Notes under the pieces: generated by a model
Databases searched by the model: none
What the model was told of the DNA's origin: nothing
What the model saw: only the letters and a program-made list of their open reading frames with translations
Shown: positions 9,177 to 17,104 of the stretch, in pieces
Numbering within the stretch: the first letter of the stretch is position 1
Layout of the letters: each line of letters begins with the position of its first letter
Position numbers and translations under genes: made by a program
Assembly (NCBI GenBank): GCA_900538465.1
Contig: UPXV01000003.1
Location: forward strand, 35,799 to 99,798
Direction: 5' to 3'
Source of the DNA: an uncultured Erysipelotrichaceae bacterium
Lineage (GTDB): Bacteria; Bacillota_I; Bacilli_A; Erysipelotrichales; Coprobacillaceae
Length of the DNA stretch: 64,000 nt

Positions 9177-10502
9177 CTATTGTACAGCATTGAATAAATC
9201 GTTAAGTGCTTCACTCATTGATGGATGAGTAAAGATATGAGAAGCAATATCTTGATATTTTAAATTCTGGTTCATTGCAAGTTGAACAAAGTTAATCATT
9301 TCTTCACTACGTTCACATAATAAGACACAACCTAATATCAAATCTGTTTTTTTATCAATAATGGCTTTTAAAACACCTTCTGGTTTTCCATCGACATTCG
9401 CACGAGGAATAGAAGCAGTAGGGATTTTCGCAACTTTGATATCATAGCCTTGTTTCAATGCTTCTTGTTCACTTAAACCAACACGAGAAAATGTTGGAGA
9501 AATAAAGACAGAATAAGGAATATATCCACGATTATTGATTGTTCTTGTTTGATTTTCAAATAAATGATTTTTAACAATACGATAGTCATCTAAAGAAATA
9601 TAAGTAAATTGTAAACCACCTTTCACATCACCCATTGCATAAATATGAGGAACATCAGTTTGTAAATTATCATTAACAATCACTTGACCTCTTTCATCAA
9701 CTTTAACATCTGTATTTTCTAAACCTAAATCATCAGTATTGGCACGTCGTCCAGCCGCCAGCAATACAGCATCAAAATGATCAATATAACCTACATCATT
9801 TTGACGATATTGAATCACAACTTTTTCTTTTTGATTACTTAATTCTTCAACTTGACTATTCAATTGAAATTGAACACCTTGATTTTCTAAGATATGTTGA
9901 ATTTCCAAAGCAACATCTTCATCTTCACGAGCGACTAAACGTTCATTAAATTCAAAGACAGTTACATTACTTCCATAGCGTGCATACATACTTGCAAACT
10001 CTAAACCAATATATCCTCCACCAATGATTGCCAGATTTTTAGGAAGTTGTTTTTCTTTCATTAAAGAAGCACTGGTATAAATATGTTTTGTTTCTTGAAT
10101 CCCTTTGATAGAAGGAATGATTGTTTGAGAACCCGTATTGATAAAAAGATAATCAGCACTGATTTTATCTTGATGATTGATTTCTACAGTATAATTATCA
10201 ACAAAACGGGCAGTTCCATCAATAATATCAATATTCTCAAATTGTGCTAATTTGTCATAATTTTTTTGACGTAATTTCAAGATAAGTTGTTCTTTGTTTT
10301 CAATGGCTGAAGGATAATCTGTTTTTTGGGCTTGAACAATTAATGATTTAGAAGGAATACATCCTTCATTGATACATGTTCCTCCATACATTTGATTTGA
10401 TTTTTCAATCAAAGCAACTTTTTTTCCTCTTTTCGCAAGATCAACTGCTAAAGTTTTTCCACCTTTACCAAATCCAATAATAATTGCATCATAATGTCTC
10501 AT
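9177..10502 (-). CDS. RclA-like FAD-dependent pyridine nucleotide-disulfide oxidoreductase
   Basis: A 441-aa flavoprotein with the FAD-binding GxGxxG (IIIGFGKGGKTLA), the redox-active disulfide GGTCINEGCIPSK, the NAD(P)H-binding IIGGGYIGLEFASMY (about 155-170), and a C-terminal dimerisation domain with IFTHPSMSEAL. The N terminus is closest in memory to RclA/YkgC (YDAIIIGFGKGGKTLA, MYGGTCIN), a group known from reactive-chlorine and hypothiocyanous acid resistance. The ATG at 10502 is used because AAAGGAGG lies just upstream; the open frame extends 13 codons further but without a site. First gene of a redox operon ending in an HxlR regulator. A dihydrolipoamide or mercuric reductase role is less likely: no lipoyl enzymes or mer genes are nearby. 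Confidence 0.85.
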   Translation of the reverse strand: MRHYDAIIIGFGKGGKTLAVDLAKRGKKVALIEKSNQMYGGTCINEGCIPSKSLIVQAQKTDYPSAIENKEQLILKLRQKNYDKLAQFENIDIIDGTARFVDNYTVEINHQDKISADYLFINTGSQTIIPSIKGIQETKHIYTSASLMKEKQLPKNLAIIGGGYIGLEFASMYARYGSNVTVFEFNERLVAREDEDVALEIQHILENQGVQFQLNSQVEELSNQKEKVVIQYRQNDVGYIDHFDAVLLAAGRRANTDDLGLENTDVKVDERGQVIVNDNLQTDVPHIYAMGDVKGGLQFTYISLDDYRIVKNHLFENQTRTINNRGYIPYSVFISPTFSRVGLSEQEALKQGYDIKVAKIPTASIPRANVDGKPEGVLKAIIDKKTDLILGCVLLCERSEEMINFVQLAMNQNLKYQDIASHIFTHPSMSEALNDLFNAVQ

Positions 10503-10543
10503 ATATAAAGACCTCCTTTGTTTACAATCCCACTTTAACATAG

Positions 10544-10585
10544 TAACTTTAAAATAACAAGTTATATGATTTAATAAAGTTATAT
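10544..10585 (-). promoter_or_regulatory. Candidate operator of the redox operon
   Basis: Just upstream of the RclA-like gene lies an inverted repeat TAACTT-N9-AAGTTA (10544-10564) and a direct repeat AAGTTATAT at 10559-10567 and 10577-10585. HxlR-family regulators bind short dyads at promoters, so this is a reasonable autoregulatory site. Inference only. Confidence 0.4.
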
Positions 10586-10747
10586 TTTTACTTTTTCTTA
10601 TATCGTTTTGTTATATGTCTTAAAAAAATAATGATATAATGAAAAAAAGTAGTCATGCATTTTAGGGTGTTTGTTTTGATTTGCATGATTTAGCAAAACC
10701 CATTTTGATGGGGATAGCAGTGATTTTAGATAGGAGGTGAATGTGTA

Positions 10748-11005
10748 ATGATGATTTCAGCTTTACCTTATTGTGTGGGTTATCAAGTCAAAGAAGATTT
10801 AGGTTTTATTTTTGCTTATGATGATCAAATGATGTTATCGAGGACAATTGAAGATAGTGTCGAAGAAGCAAAACGTTCTTTAGTTAAAAAGGCAACAAAA
10901 AAAGGTGCGAATGCAATTTTAAGTGTTCAAATGGATGTGAAAGAAAAGTCGCGTGTTTTTATGTGTGGACAGGCTGTTGTTCTTGAAAAAAAGGATGATA
11001 TTTGA
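10748..11005 (+). CDS. Small YbjQ-like (UPF0145) protein
   Basis: An 85-aa protein. The pattern EEAKRSLVKKATKKGANAILSVQMDV resembles the conserved second half of the YbjQ/UPF0145 family (EEAxxxGANAVVGVxxD), which forms pentamers and is sometimes called heavy-metal-binding, although the role is not established. It is shorter than typical YbjQ (about 105). AGGAGGTG precedes the start by eight bases; the second ATG at 10751 is an alternative. It stands alone between the divergent redox operon and the Rnf operon. Confidence 0.6.
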   Translation: MMISALPYCVGYQVKEDLGFIFAYDDQMMLSRTIEDSVEEAKRSLVKKATKKGANAILSVQMDVKEKSRVFMCGQAVVLEKKDDI

Positions 11006-11128
11006 TGAATGGGACTTATTTGTTTACAAATCTTGGATAAAAACATTTTTTTAATGGGAAAAATATTTTATTATTATTTTCTAAATTAGAAATTGATACG
11101 TGAAAAGGTTCCCAAACACAGGAGTTTT

Positions 11129-11137
11129 TGTTATAAT
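11129..11137 (+). promoter_or_regulatory. Extended -10 promoter of the rnf operon
   Basis: TGTTATAAT (extended -10) about 30 bases upstream of the rnfC start, with no good -35 hexamer 17 bases upstream. The same TG-T-TATAAT form occurs at the csp and 34.9-kb promoters. Confidence 0.5.
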
Positions 11138-11166
11138 AGGAAAGAATAAAGATATGGAGGGATACA

Positions 11167-12474
11167 ATGTCGATTTTATCTGGAAAAGGAAAAGTAAAAT
11201 TGAATGGACAAAAGGCTTTAACAAAAGATAAGCCAATTTTGTCTATTGAAGCACCTGACGTTGTTTATATTCCCCTTGTTTTAGGAATGGCGACTGACTT
11301 TGACGTTCATGTTAAAGAAGGCGATCATGTATGTATAGGAACAAAAATAGCAACTCGTAAGAGTATGTATGTGCCTATCTATTCATCTGTTTCTGGAATA
11401 GTTAAGGGAATTGAAAAACGTATGCATGCTTCAAAAAGACTACAACAACATATAGTCATTGAAAATGACCATAAGAATGAAAGAGTCAAAGCATATGAAG
11501 TTTCTGATCCTGACAATATGAGTCAAGAAGAGATCTTCAATGCCATTAAAGAATTAGGAATTGTTGGATTAGGTGGGTCTGGATTCCCAACTTATATTAA
11601 ATATAGCAATCCTAAAAACATTGAAACAATTTTAATCAATGGAGTTGAATGTGAACCTTTCTTAACAAGTGATCATTTGGCTATGAAACGTGATATTAAA
11701 GCATTATTTGATGGTGTACATTTCTTAATCAAAGCTGCTGGAGCAAAAAATGCGATTATTGCGATTAAAGAACACAAACCTGATTTGATGGAATTATTGG
11801 TTGAAGAAGCAAAAAATTATAGCAATATTGAACCAAGAGAAGTTCCTGATCGTTATCCAATGGGATGGGAAAGAGTTTTAATTGAAACTGTATTTAAGAA
11901 GCAATATGATAAATTACCTTCTGAAATTGGTGTCATTGTTAATAACTCTTCTACTGCAATTGCATTATCAAAAGGAATTAGAAATGGTGAACCAATCACT
12001 CATCGTGTTGTCACATTCTCAGGAAATGGATTGAAAAATCCACAAAACGTAGAAGTGGCCATTGGGACTCCTGTAGATTATATTGTTGAAAAAATCGGTG
12101 GTTACATTGATGATGATTGTGATGGATTCTTAGTTGGTGGTGGACCAATGATGGGTAAATCAGTTATGAATGATACATTTGTTATTTATTCTCATAACAA
12201 TGCCATCACTGTTATGAAAAAAGAAAACATCAAACCTTTACCATGTTTAAAATGTGGTGAATGTACTTTACATTGTCCAGCTCATTTACAACCAGTGCGT
12301 ATTATGCAAGGTGAAAAAGCTGCCAATGTAGAATTAATTGAAAAATTAGAAGCTGATCGTTGTGTGGAATGTGGTATGTGTACTTATATCTGTCCAAGTA
12401 AGATTGAAGTAACAGATATGGTCGCAAAAGCAAAACGCCGTCTTCAATTGGCTCAAAAGAGAAAGAATGCGTAG
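11167..12474 (+). CDS. rnfC: Rnf complex subunit RnfC
   Basis: A 435-aa peripheral subunit that takes or gives electrons to NAD in the ferredoxin:NAD+ oxidoreductase (Rnf) complex. The N-terminal RnfC barrel-sandwich region, the NADH/FMN-binding fold with GLGGSGFPTYIKY and INGVECEPFLTSDH, an SLBB-like segment, and two 4Fe-4S motifs near the C terminus (CLKCGECTLHCP and CVECGMCTYICP) are all in place. Length fits anaerobic Firmicutes RnfC. First gene of rnfCDGEA-x-B. The stop overlaps the ribosome binding region of rnfD. Confidence 0.95.
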   Translation: MSILSGKGKVKLNGQKALTKDKPILSIEAPDVVYIPLVLGMATDFDVHVKEGDHVCIGTKIATRKSMYVPIYSSVSGIVKGIEKRMHASKRLQQHIVIENDHKNERVKAYEVSDPDNMSQEEIFNAIKELGIVGLGGSGFPTYIKYSNPKNIETILINGVECEPFLTSDHLAMKRDIKALFDGVHFLIKAAGAKNAIIAIKEHKPDLMELLVEEAKNYSNIEPREVPDRYPMGWERVLIETVFKKQYDKLPSEIGVIVNNSSTAIALSKGIRNGEPITHRVVTFSGNGLKNPQNVEVAIGTPVDYIVEKIGGYIDDDCDGFLVGGGPMMGKSVMNDTFVIYSHNNAITVMKKENIKPLPCLKCGECTLHCPAHLQPVRIMQGEKAANVELIEKLEADRCVECGMCTYICPSKIEVTDMVAKAKRRLQLAQKRKNA

Positions 12475-12487
12475 GGAGGGTGAAAGA

Positions 12488-14341
12488 ATGAAAATTACTT
12501 TACAAAGAACATCACCAAACTATAGACAAAAGCTCTCTACACATAGAATTATGAGAGATTTAACAATCGCTTTATTGGTGCTTGTTGCTTATTCGTTATA
12601 TTATTACTATTACAATTTTACTACAAATGATCCTTTGATTCATGTTGCATTAATGTATGTTGTTTCATTAGGGGTTGCATTTGTGACTGAAATTGGATGG
12701 GCTTTGATTCATAAATCAAATATTTTAGAACATTTAAAGAATAGTTTTCCATGGGTAACAGCTATTATTTTAGCTTTAACATTACCTGCTGGAACACCTT
12801 TATATGTTGTGGCTATTGGTTCATTTATTTCTATTTTCTTAGGAAAATTAGTATATGGTGGATTTGGTCATAACATCTTTAACCCAGCTTTGGTTGGACG
12901 TGTTGTTGTGCATTTGGCATATGGAGCCAATTTAATTGCAAATATTCCAAATACTGTTAATGGTGTAGATATTGCAACAAAAGCAACACCTGCAACAATG
13001 TTAGCTGGAACTGGTTGGATGGGTGGAGAAGCTTTTGCTTATAGCTTATCTGATTTATTCTTTGGAAATCATATGGGAGCTTTAGGAGAAACATGTATTG
13101 TTTTGATTTTGGTTCTTGGTGTGATTTTAGCATTTAGAAAAGTATTTGATGCAAGAATTCCAGTTGCTTATTTAGGAACTGTGCTTGTTTTAAGTGAAAT
13201 CTTTGCATTGGTCAATGGATTAGATCCATTAACTTATCCATTGATTCATTTATGTTTAGGTGGAGCTGTCTTTGGGGCTGTCTTTATGGCTACTGATCCA
13301 GTGACTTCACCAACGAGTCCACTTGGAAAGATTATTTATGGGATCTGCTTAGGATTCTTAACGATGATTATTCGTTTGAAAGCCAATTATCCTGAAGGTG
13401 TTTTGTTCTCAATTTTAATTATGAATATGTTAACACCATTAATTGATTCATTTATTTTAGGAAGAACAAATACAAGAATTGCTAAACAATGGGCAAGTAT
13501 TGGTATTTGCTTAGTTGTTGCGATGGGATGTGTATTTGGTATTAGTAATGGTATCAAAAACGACATTGCTGCTGCCGAAGCAAAGAAAATTGAAGATCAA
13601 AAGAAGAAAGAAGAAGCTGAAAAGAAAAAAGCTGAAGAAGAAGCTGCTAAGGTTCAATGGACTTATGTGGAAACAACTGATGATGGATATGTTATGGAAG
13701 TCAAAGGTTTCAATGCATCTAATCCAATGAAGGTTGCAGTGAAGATTGATGGAGATACTGTAAAATCTATTAAAGTCTTAGCTTATGCTGGAGAAACTGC
13801 TGGTTATGGTAAAGACTTAATTGAAAAAGGTAGCGGTGGAGCATTAAAACCTGCTGCAAAAGACTTCTTCGATAAAGTTTTAAATGGAAGCATAAAAACA
13901 AGTGATGTTGAAGGTATTGATACATCTACTGGTGCAACTATGACGACAAAAGGTATTGTCAATGCGATTAAAGGGGCAATTGAACAATCAGAAAAAGCAC
14001 CTGTTGTAAAAGGTGACGTATATACTTATACTTTATCTGCAAAAGGATTTGCAGCTGCAAAACCTATGAAAATTAAAGTTTCTGTAAATAAAGCAAAACA
14101 AACTGTTACAAAAGTAGAAATGGTTGAATTTGCTGGAGAAACTGCTGGTTATGGTAAAGACTTAATTGAAAAAGGAAATGGTGGGGCATTAAAACCTGCT
14201 GCGAAAGATTTCCATGATAAAGTCTTGAATGGTGAAACAAAATGGGCTGATGTTTCAGGTATTGATACATCAACTGGAGCAACAATGACTACGAAAGGAA
14301 TTGTGACTGCAATTGAAGATGCAATTGCACAAACAAAATAG
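12488..14341 (+). CDS. rnfD: RnfD fused to two extracytoplasmic FMN-binding domains
   Basis: A 617-aa protein about twice the usual RnfD length. Residues 1-360 are the membrane RnfD/NqrB domain with about ten helices, including GHNIFNPALVGRV and the region with the expected flavin-carrying Thr (TKATPATML). A Lys/Glu-rich linker of about 30 residues follows. Two FMN_bind domains of the RnfG type (about 389-499 and 509-616) each end in GIDTSTGATMTTKGIV, which fits the flavinylation consensus [ST]GA[ST]x[ST]. Both copies also share GETAGYGKDLIEKG. The fusion offers extra covalent flavins on the outer face. Start set at 12488, after GGGAGGGTG; the open frame begins 21 bases earlier inside rnfC. 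Confidence 0.93.
   Translation: MKITLQRTSPNYRQKLSTHRIMRDLTIALLVLVAYSLYYYYYNFTTNDPLIHVALMYVVSLGVAFVTEIGWALIHKSNILEHLKNSFPWVTAIILALTLPAGTPLYVVAIGSFISIFLGKLVYGGFGHNIFNPALVGRVVVHLAYGANLIANIPNTVNGVDIATKATPATMLAGTGWMGGEAFAYSLSDLFFGNHMGALGETCIVLILVLGVILAFRKVFDARIPVAYLGTVLVLSEIFALVNGLDPLTYPLIHLCLGGAVFGAVFMATDPVTSPTSPLGKIIYGICLGFLTMIIRLKANYPEGVLFSILIMNMLTPLIDSFILGRTNTRIAKQWASIGICLVVAMGCVFGISNGIKNDIAAAEAKKIEDQKKKEEAEKKKAEEEAAKVQWTYVETTDDGYVMEVKGFNASNPMKVAVKIDGDTVKSIKVLAYAGETAGYGKDLIEKGSGGALKPAAKDFFDKVLNGSIKTSDVEGIDTSTGATMTTKGIVNAIKGAIEQSEKAPVVKGDVYTYTLSAKGFAAAKPMKIKVSVNKAKQTVTKVEMVEFAGETAGYGKDLIEKGNGGALKPAAKDFHDKVLNGETKWADVSGIDTSTGATMTTKGIVTAIEDAIAQTK
13787..14175 (+). repeat. Tandem FMN_bind repeat with a 44-nt identical core
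   Basis: Bases 13787-13830 and 14132-14175, inside the two FMN-binding domains of rnfD, are identical over 44 nt. The flanks are clearly similar but carry scattered silent and coding differences. This indicates fairly recent duplication or gene conversion. Confidence 0.85.
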
Positions 14342-14353
14342 GAGGGCAATACA

Positions 14354-14887
14354 ATGAATAAAATTATTAAATTAGCTCTTTTCCTTGCGATTGTTGCTGG
14401 ACTTTCAGGAGCAGCATTATCATTTATTTTTGAAAAGACTGATCCAATTATACAAGAAGCTAAGATTGCGAAGGTTAAAGAGAACTTAGTCAAAATTTAT
14501 ACAACTGGCGAAGAATTTAAAGCCGTTGAATCTAATTTAGCTGATTATCCAGCATTACAAGGTGTTTATGAAGCAAGTAGTGGTGGAACAGTAAAAGGTT
14601 ATATTTATGAATGTAGTGTTGTTGGATATGGTGGAGCAAGTACACCAATTCAATATTTGATTGCCTTAGATAAGGATGGAACTTATAAAGGGTATGAAGT
14701 CACTGATGCAAGTGGAGAAACAAATGGATTTGGTTCTCAAGTAAAAGAAGAACCATTCAAAAAAGGAATTGTTGGTAAAAAATTAGGTGATTCTATTGAT
14801 ACAATTTCTGGTGCAACAATTTCTTCTTCGGCTGTTGTTGGTGGAATTGAACAAGCGACAGCACATTATGATGCAAATTTTAAATAA
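14354..14887 (+). CDS. rnfG: Rnf complex subunit RnfG
   Basis: A 177-aa protein with one N-terminal membrane helix (about residues 5-25) and an outer FMN-binding domain. The covalent flavin site is SGAT in DTISGATISSSAVV (about 152-165), as expected for RnfG, with Thr as attachment residue by analogy. It transfers electrons between RnfD and the other membrane subunits. RBS GGAGGGCAAT upstream; 12 bases after rnfD. An ApbE flavin transferase is needed for maturation and is not in this window. Confidence 0.95.
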   Translation: MNKIIKLALFLAIVAGLSGAALSFIFEKTDPIIQEAKIAKVKENLVKIYTTGEEFKAVESNLADYPALQGVYEASSGGTVKGYIYECSVVGYGGASTPIQYLIALDKDGTYKGYEVTDASGETNGFGSQVKEEPFKKGIVGKKLGDSIDTISGATISSSAVVGGIEQATAHYDANFK

Positions 14888-14900
14888 GGAGGGAACATAG

Positions 14901-15551
14901 ATGAAAAAATTTGATGTTTTTAAAAAAGGTTTATTTGTAGAAAACCCAATCTTTGTCTTATTGTTAGGTCTATGTTCTGCCTTAGCAATTACGACATCAT
15001 TAACAAATGCTTTAGGAATGGGAATGGCAGTTATTTGTGTATTGATCATGAGTAACGTGATTATCTCATTATTAAGAAATATTATTCCAAATGAAATCAG
15101 AATTCCTGTTTTCATTGTTATCATTGCAACACTTGTCAAATGTGTGCAAATGATTATGAATGCTTATACCCCTGCTTTATATGATTCTTTAGGGGTATTC
15201 ATTCCATTGATTGTTGTCAACTGTATTATTTTAGGAAGAGCTGAAAGCTTTGCTTCTAAAAATGGTGTAATTGATTCATTATTAGATGCTTTAGGAATGG
15301 GACTTGGATATACATTTGCTGTTCTTATGATTTCATTCTTTAGAGAATTAATTGGAACTGGTGGATTATCTTTATTTAATCCATTTGATGCAAGTCAAAT
15401 TATTTTCAAATTTGATTTGTTTGGTGAATATGCAGTTTCATTGTTTACACAACCTGCAGGAGCTTTCCTTACTTTAGGTTGTATCTTGGCTTTCATTCAA
15501 TTCTTAAAAGTGAGAAAAGAAAATAAAGCAAAAAAAGCGGAGGTGAAATAG
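14901..15551 (+). CDS. rnfE: Rnf complex subunit RnfE
   Basis: A 216-aa integral membrane protein with six predicted helices, homologous to RnfE/NqrD. The N-terminal FKKGLFVENPIFVLLLGLCSALA and the LGLCSALAIT cysteine region are typical; with RnfA it carries the intramembrane iron-sulfur site in this family. The C terminus is lysine-rich (KVRKENKAKKAEVK) and cytoplasmic. Start follows AAGGAGGG; rnfA begins one base after the stop. Confidence 0.95.
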   Translation: MKKFDVFKKGLFVENPIFVLLLGLCSALAITTSLTNALGMGMAVICVLIMSNVIISLLRNIIPNEIRIPVFIVIIATLVKCVQMIMNAYTPALYDSLGVFIPLIVVNCIILGRAESFASKNGVIDSLLDALGMGLGYTFAVLMISFFRELIGTGGLSLFNPFDASQIIFKFDLFGEYAVSLFTQPAGAFLTLGCILAFIQFLKVRKENKAKKAEVK

Positions 15552-15552
15552 T

Positions 15553-16125
15553 ATGGAATTAGTGAGTTTATTTATTGGGTTAACTTTTGTTAATAACGTA
15601 GTTTTAAGTAAGTTCTATGCTGTTTGTCCATTATTAGGTGTTTCTAAGAAACCTAAGAACGCTTTGAATATGGGATATGCAGTTACATTTGTTATTTTTG
15701 TAGCATCAATTGTCACATATTGTTTATATTATTTTGTTTTAGATCCATTAAAAATTACTTACTTAGATTTAATTACATTTATTTTGGTTATTGCATCTTT
15801 AGTACAATTTGTTGAAATGTTCTTAAAGAAAACAAGTCCTGAGATTTATAAATCAATGGGTGTTTATTTACCATTAATCACAACAAACTGTGCTGTCTTA
15901 GGGGTTGCATTAGATAACATCAGTGCTGGATATGGTTTTATCGAAGCTGCTGTTGCTGGTCTTGCAGTACCTATTGGATTCACAATTGTTATTTATGTTT
16001 TTGCAACAATTAGAGAAAGATTAGAGATTGCTAATGTTCCTGAAAGCTTTAAAGGAACTCCAATTGCCTTGATTACTGCTGGTATCATGGCATGTGCAAT
16101 TGCTGGAATCGCAGGTCTTGTTTAA
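15553..16125 (+). CDS. rnfA: Rnf complex subunit RnfA
   Basis: A 190-aa integral membrane protein with six helices, homologous to RnfA/NqrE. It has the family's LTFVNNVVLSKFYAVCPLLGVSKK and ITTNCAVLGVALDN segments, each with one cysteine, in the inverted topology relative to RnfE. Together RnfA and RnfE form the ion-translocating core. Its stop overlaps the start of the next small gene (TAATG). Confidence 0.96.
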   Translation: MELVSLFIGLTFVNNVVLSKFYAVCPLLGVSKKPKNALNMGYAVTFVIFVASIVTYCLYYFVLDPLKITYLDLITFILVIASLVQFVEMFLKKTSPEIYKSMGVYLPLITTNCAVLGVALDNISAGYGFIEAAVAGLAVPIGFTIVIYVFATIRERLEIANVPESFKGTPIALITAGIMACAIAGIAGLV

Positions 16126-16310
16126 TGAGTATCTGGGCAATTGTCTGGCTAGCATTATTAATTGCTGTCTTTATTGGAACATATATATTAAATAAAAACA
16201 CCCCAAAACCTGAAGGGTGTGAAGATATGAGTGAATGTAGTGGATGCAATAATATTGCATGCTCGCATCATAGTGCTCATCATGAGGAGGAAGTTAAAGA
16301 TGAACATTAG
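16125..16310 (+). CDS. Small Cys/His-rich membrane protein inside the rnf operon
   Basis: A 61-aa protein with a single N-terminal helix (WAIVWLALLIAVFIGTYIL) and a short soluble tail holding CEDMSECSGCNNIACSHH (four Cys) and a His-rich end. It overlaps rnfA by one base (TAATG) and rnfB by 11 bases, so it is translated as part of the operon. I do not recognise a named family. The layout resembles FeoB-associated Cys-rich membrane proteins, and the four cysteines could hold an iron-sulfur cluster or bind metal. Because the adjacent RnfB lacks its ferredoxin domains, a role as a substitute or assembly factor is possible but unproven. Confidence 0.75.
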   Translation: MSIWAIVWLALLIAVFIGTYILNKNTPKPEGCEDMSECSGCNNIACSHHSAHHEEEVKDEH

Positions 16311-16611
16311 TGCTGTTTTGGCATTAGTTGCAATCGGTGCAGTTTTAGGATGTGTTCTTGGAATTGCAAATATGTACCTTGTTGTTGAAGAAGATAACCG
16401 TGTCACTGAAGTTACAACAATGCTTCCAGGTGCAAACTGTGGAGGATGTGGATATCCAGGATGTTCTGGGTTTGCAAATGCTTTGGTAGAAGGTGAAGCA
16501 ACAAAGGTTTCTGGTTGTGCAGTAAGTAATCCGGAAACAAGAGAAAAGATTGCAAAATACTTAAACGAAACACCAGGACCAAATGGTGAAACTGTGAAAG
16601 TTTCTGTTTAA
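16300..16611 (+). CDS. rnfB: Short RnfB (Fes domain only)
   Basis: A 103-aa protein with an N-terminal membrane helix (about residues 5-27) and the RnfB 4Fe-4S domain GANCGGCGYPGCSGFANALVEG followed by the fourth Cys in VSGCAV. Typical RnfB continues with two to six ferredoxin-type clusters and is 190-330 aa; here the gene ends cleanly after the first domain, and a terminator follows. There is no remnant of ferredoxin motifs in any frame before the terminator, so this looks like a native short form and not a recent truncation. RBS GAGGAGGAAG lies inside the preceding small gene. Confidence 0.9.
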   Translation: MNISAVLALVAIGAVLGCVLGIANMYLVVEEDNRVTEVTTMLPGANCGGCGYPGCSGFANALVEGEATKVSGCAVSNPETREKIAKYLNETPGPNGETVKVSV

Positions 16612-16619
16612 CAATAAAA

Positions 16620-16645
16620 GGGCTAGAAATTCTAGTCCTTTTTTT
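16620..16645 (+). terminator. Terminator of the rnf operon
   Basis: A 9-bp stem (GGGCTAGAA pairing with TTCTAGTCC) followed by seven T, nine bases after the rnfB stop. Confidence 0.9.
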
Positions 16646-16647
16646 CA

Positions 16648-16681
16648 ATAAAAAAAGCTAGGAATAAATCCTAGTTTTTTT
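16648..16681 (-). terminator. Terminator of the cold-shock gene
   Basis: CTAGGA-ATAAA-TCCTAG stem flanked by A- and T-tracts, ending at the stop codon of the minus-strand cold-shock gene. Confidence 0.85.
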
Positions 16682-16682
16682 G

Positions 16683-16889
16683 TTACCCAATAACAGTAAC
16701 GTTAGAAGCTTGAGGTCCTCTGTCACCTTCAACGATGTCGAATTCAACAACTTGACCTTCTTCCAATGTTTTAAATCCATCAGAATTGATAGCTGAAAAA
16801 TGTACGAATACATCTTTGTTTTCACCATCTAATGTAATGAAACCATATCCTTTATCAGATTTAAACCATTTAACTTTACCTGTACTCAT
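16683..16889 (-). CDS. Cold-shock protein
   Basis: A 68-aa single cold-shock (OB-fold) domain protein with both RNA-binding motifs: KGYGFI (RNP1) and VFVHFSAI (RNP2). It acts as a single-stranded nucleic acid chaperone. The true start is the ATG at 16889, preceded by AAAGGAGGT; the open frame extends upstream without a site. The leader between promoter and start is about 110 bases, which suits the long 5' UTR of regulated csp genes. Confidence 0.95.
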   Translation of the reverse strand: MSTGKVKWFKSDKGYGFITLDGENKDVFVHFSAINSDGFKTLEEGQVVEFDIVEGDRGPQASNVTVIG

Positions 16890-17007
16890 TGATGAAGTAC
16901 CTCCTTTAGAATTTGCAAATAACCAGTACTTCATTTTAACTACTATTATATCATTAAGACTTTCTAATACTTTTAAAACTACAGTGCTATGTTGCTTTGC
17001 TAGACTT

Positions 17008-17036
17008 ATTATAACATAGAGTTTATTTTCGTACAA
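17008..17036 (-). promoter_or_regulatory. Promoter of the cold-shock gene
   Basis: On the minus strand: TTGTAC, 17-bp spacer, TATAAT with an extended TG. It gives a leader of about 110 nt before the ATG at 16889. Confidence 0.7.
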
Positions 17037-17043
17037 GTTCTTG

Positions 17044-17071
17044 TTGACATTGATTGTAAATAGGGTATCAT
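17044..17071 (+). promoter_or_regulatory. Promoter of the aminopeptidase gene
   Basis: TTGACA, 16-bp spacer, TATCAT, 33 bases before the ATG at 17105. Confidence 0.6.
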
Positions 17072-17104
17072 TTTATTAAAAGAGAGAGAAAAGGTGGTAA
17101 AAAT

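Noticed and set aside
10680..10745. Possible riboswitch or leader before the YbjQ-like gene (short CCCA/TGGG hairpin)
   Set aside because: Only a four-base stem is visible and no known riboswitch core could be recognised.
13515..13730. Lys/Leu-rich alternative frame inside rnfD
   Set aside because: It is a shadow of the KKKEEAEKKKAEEEAA linker of RnfD, without its own ribosome binding site.
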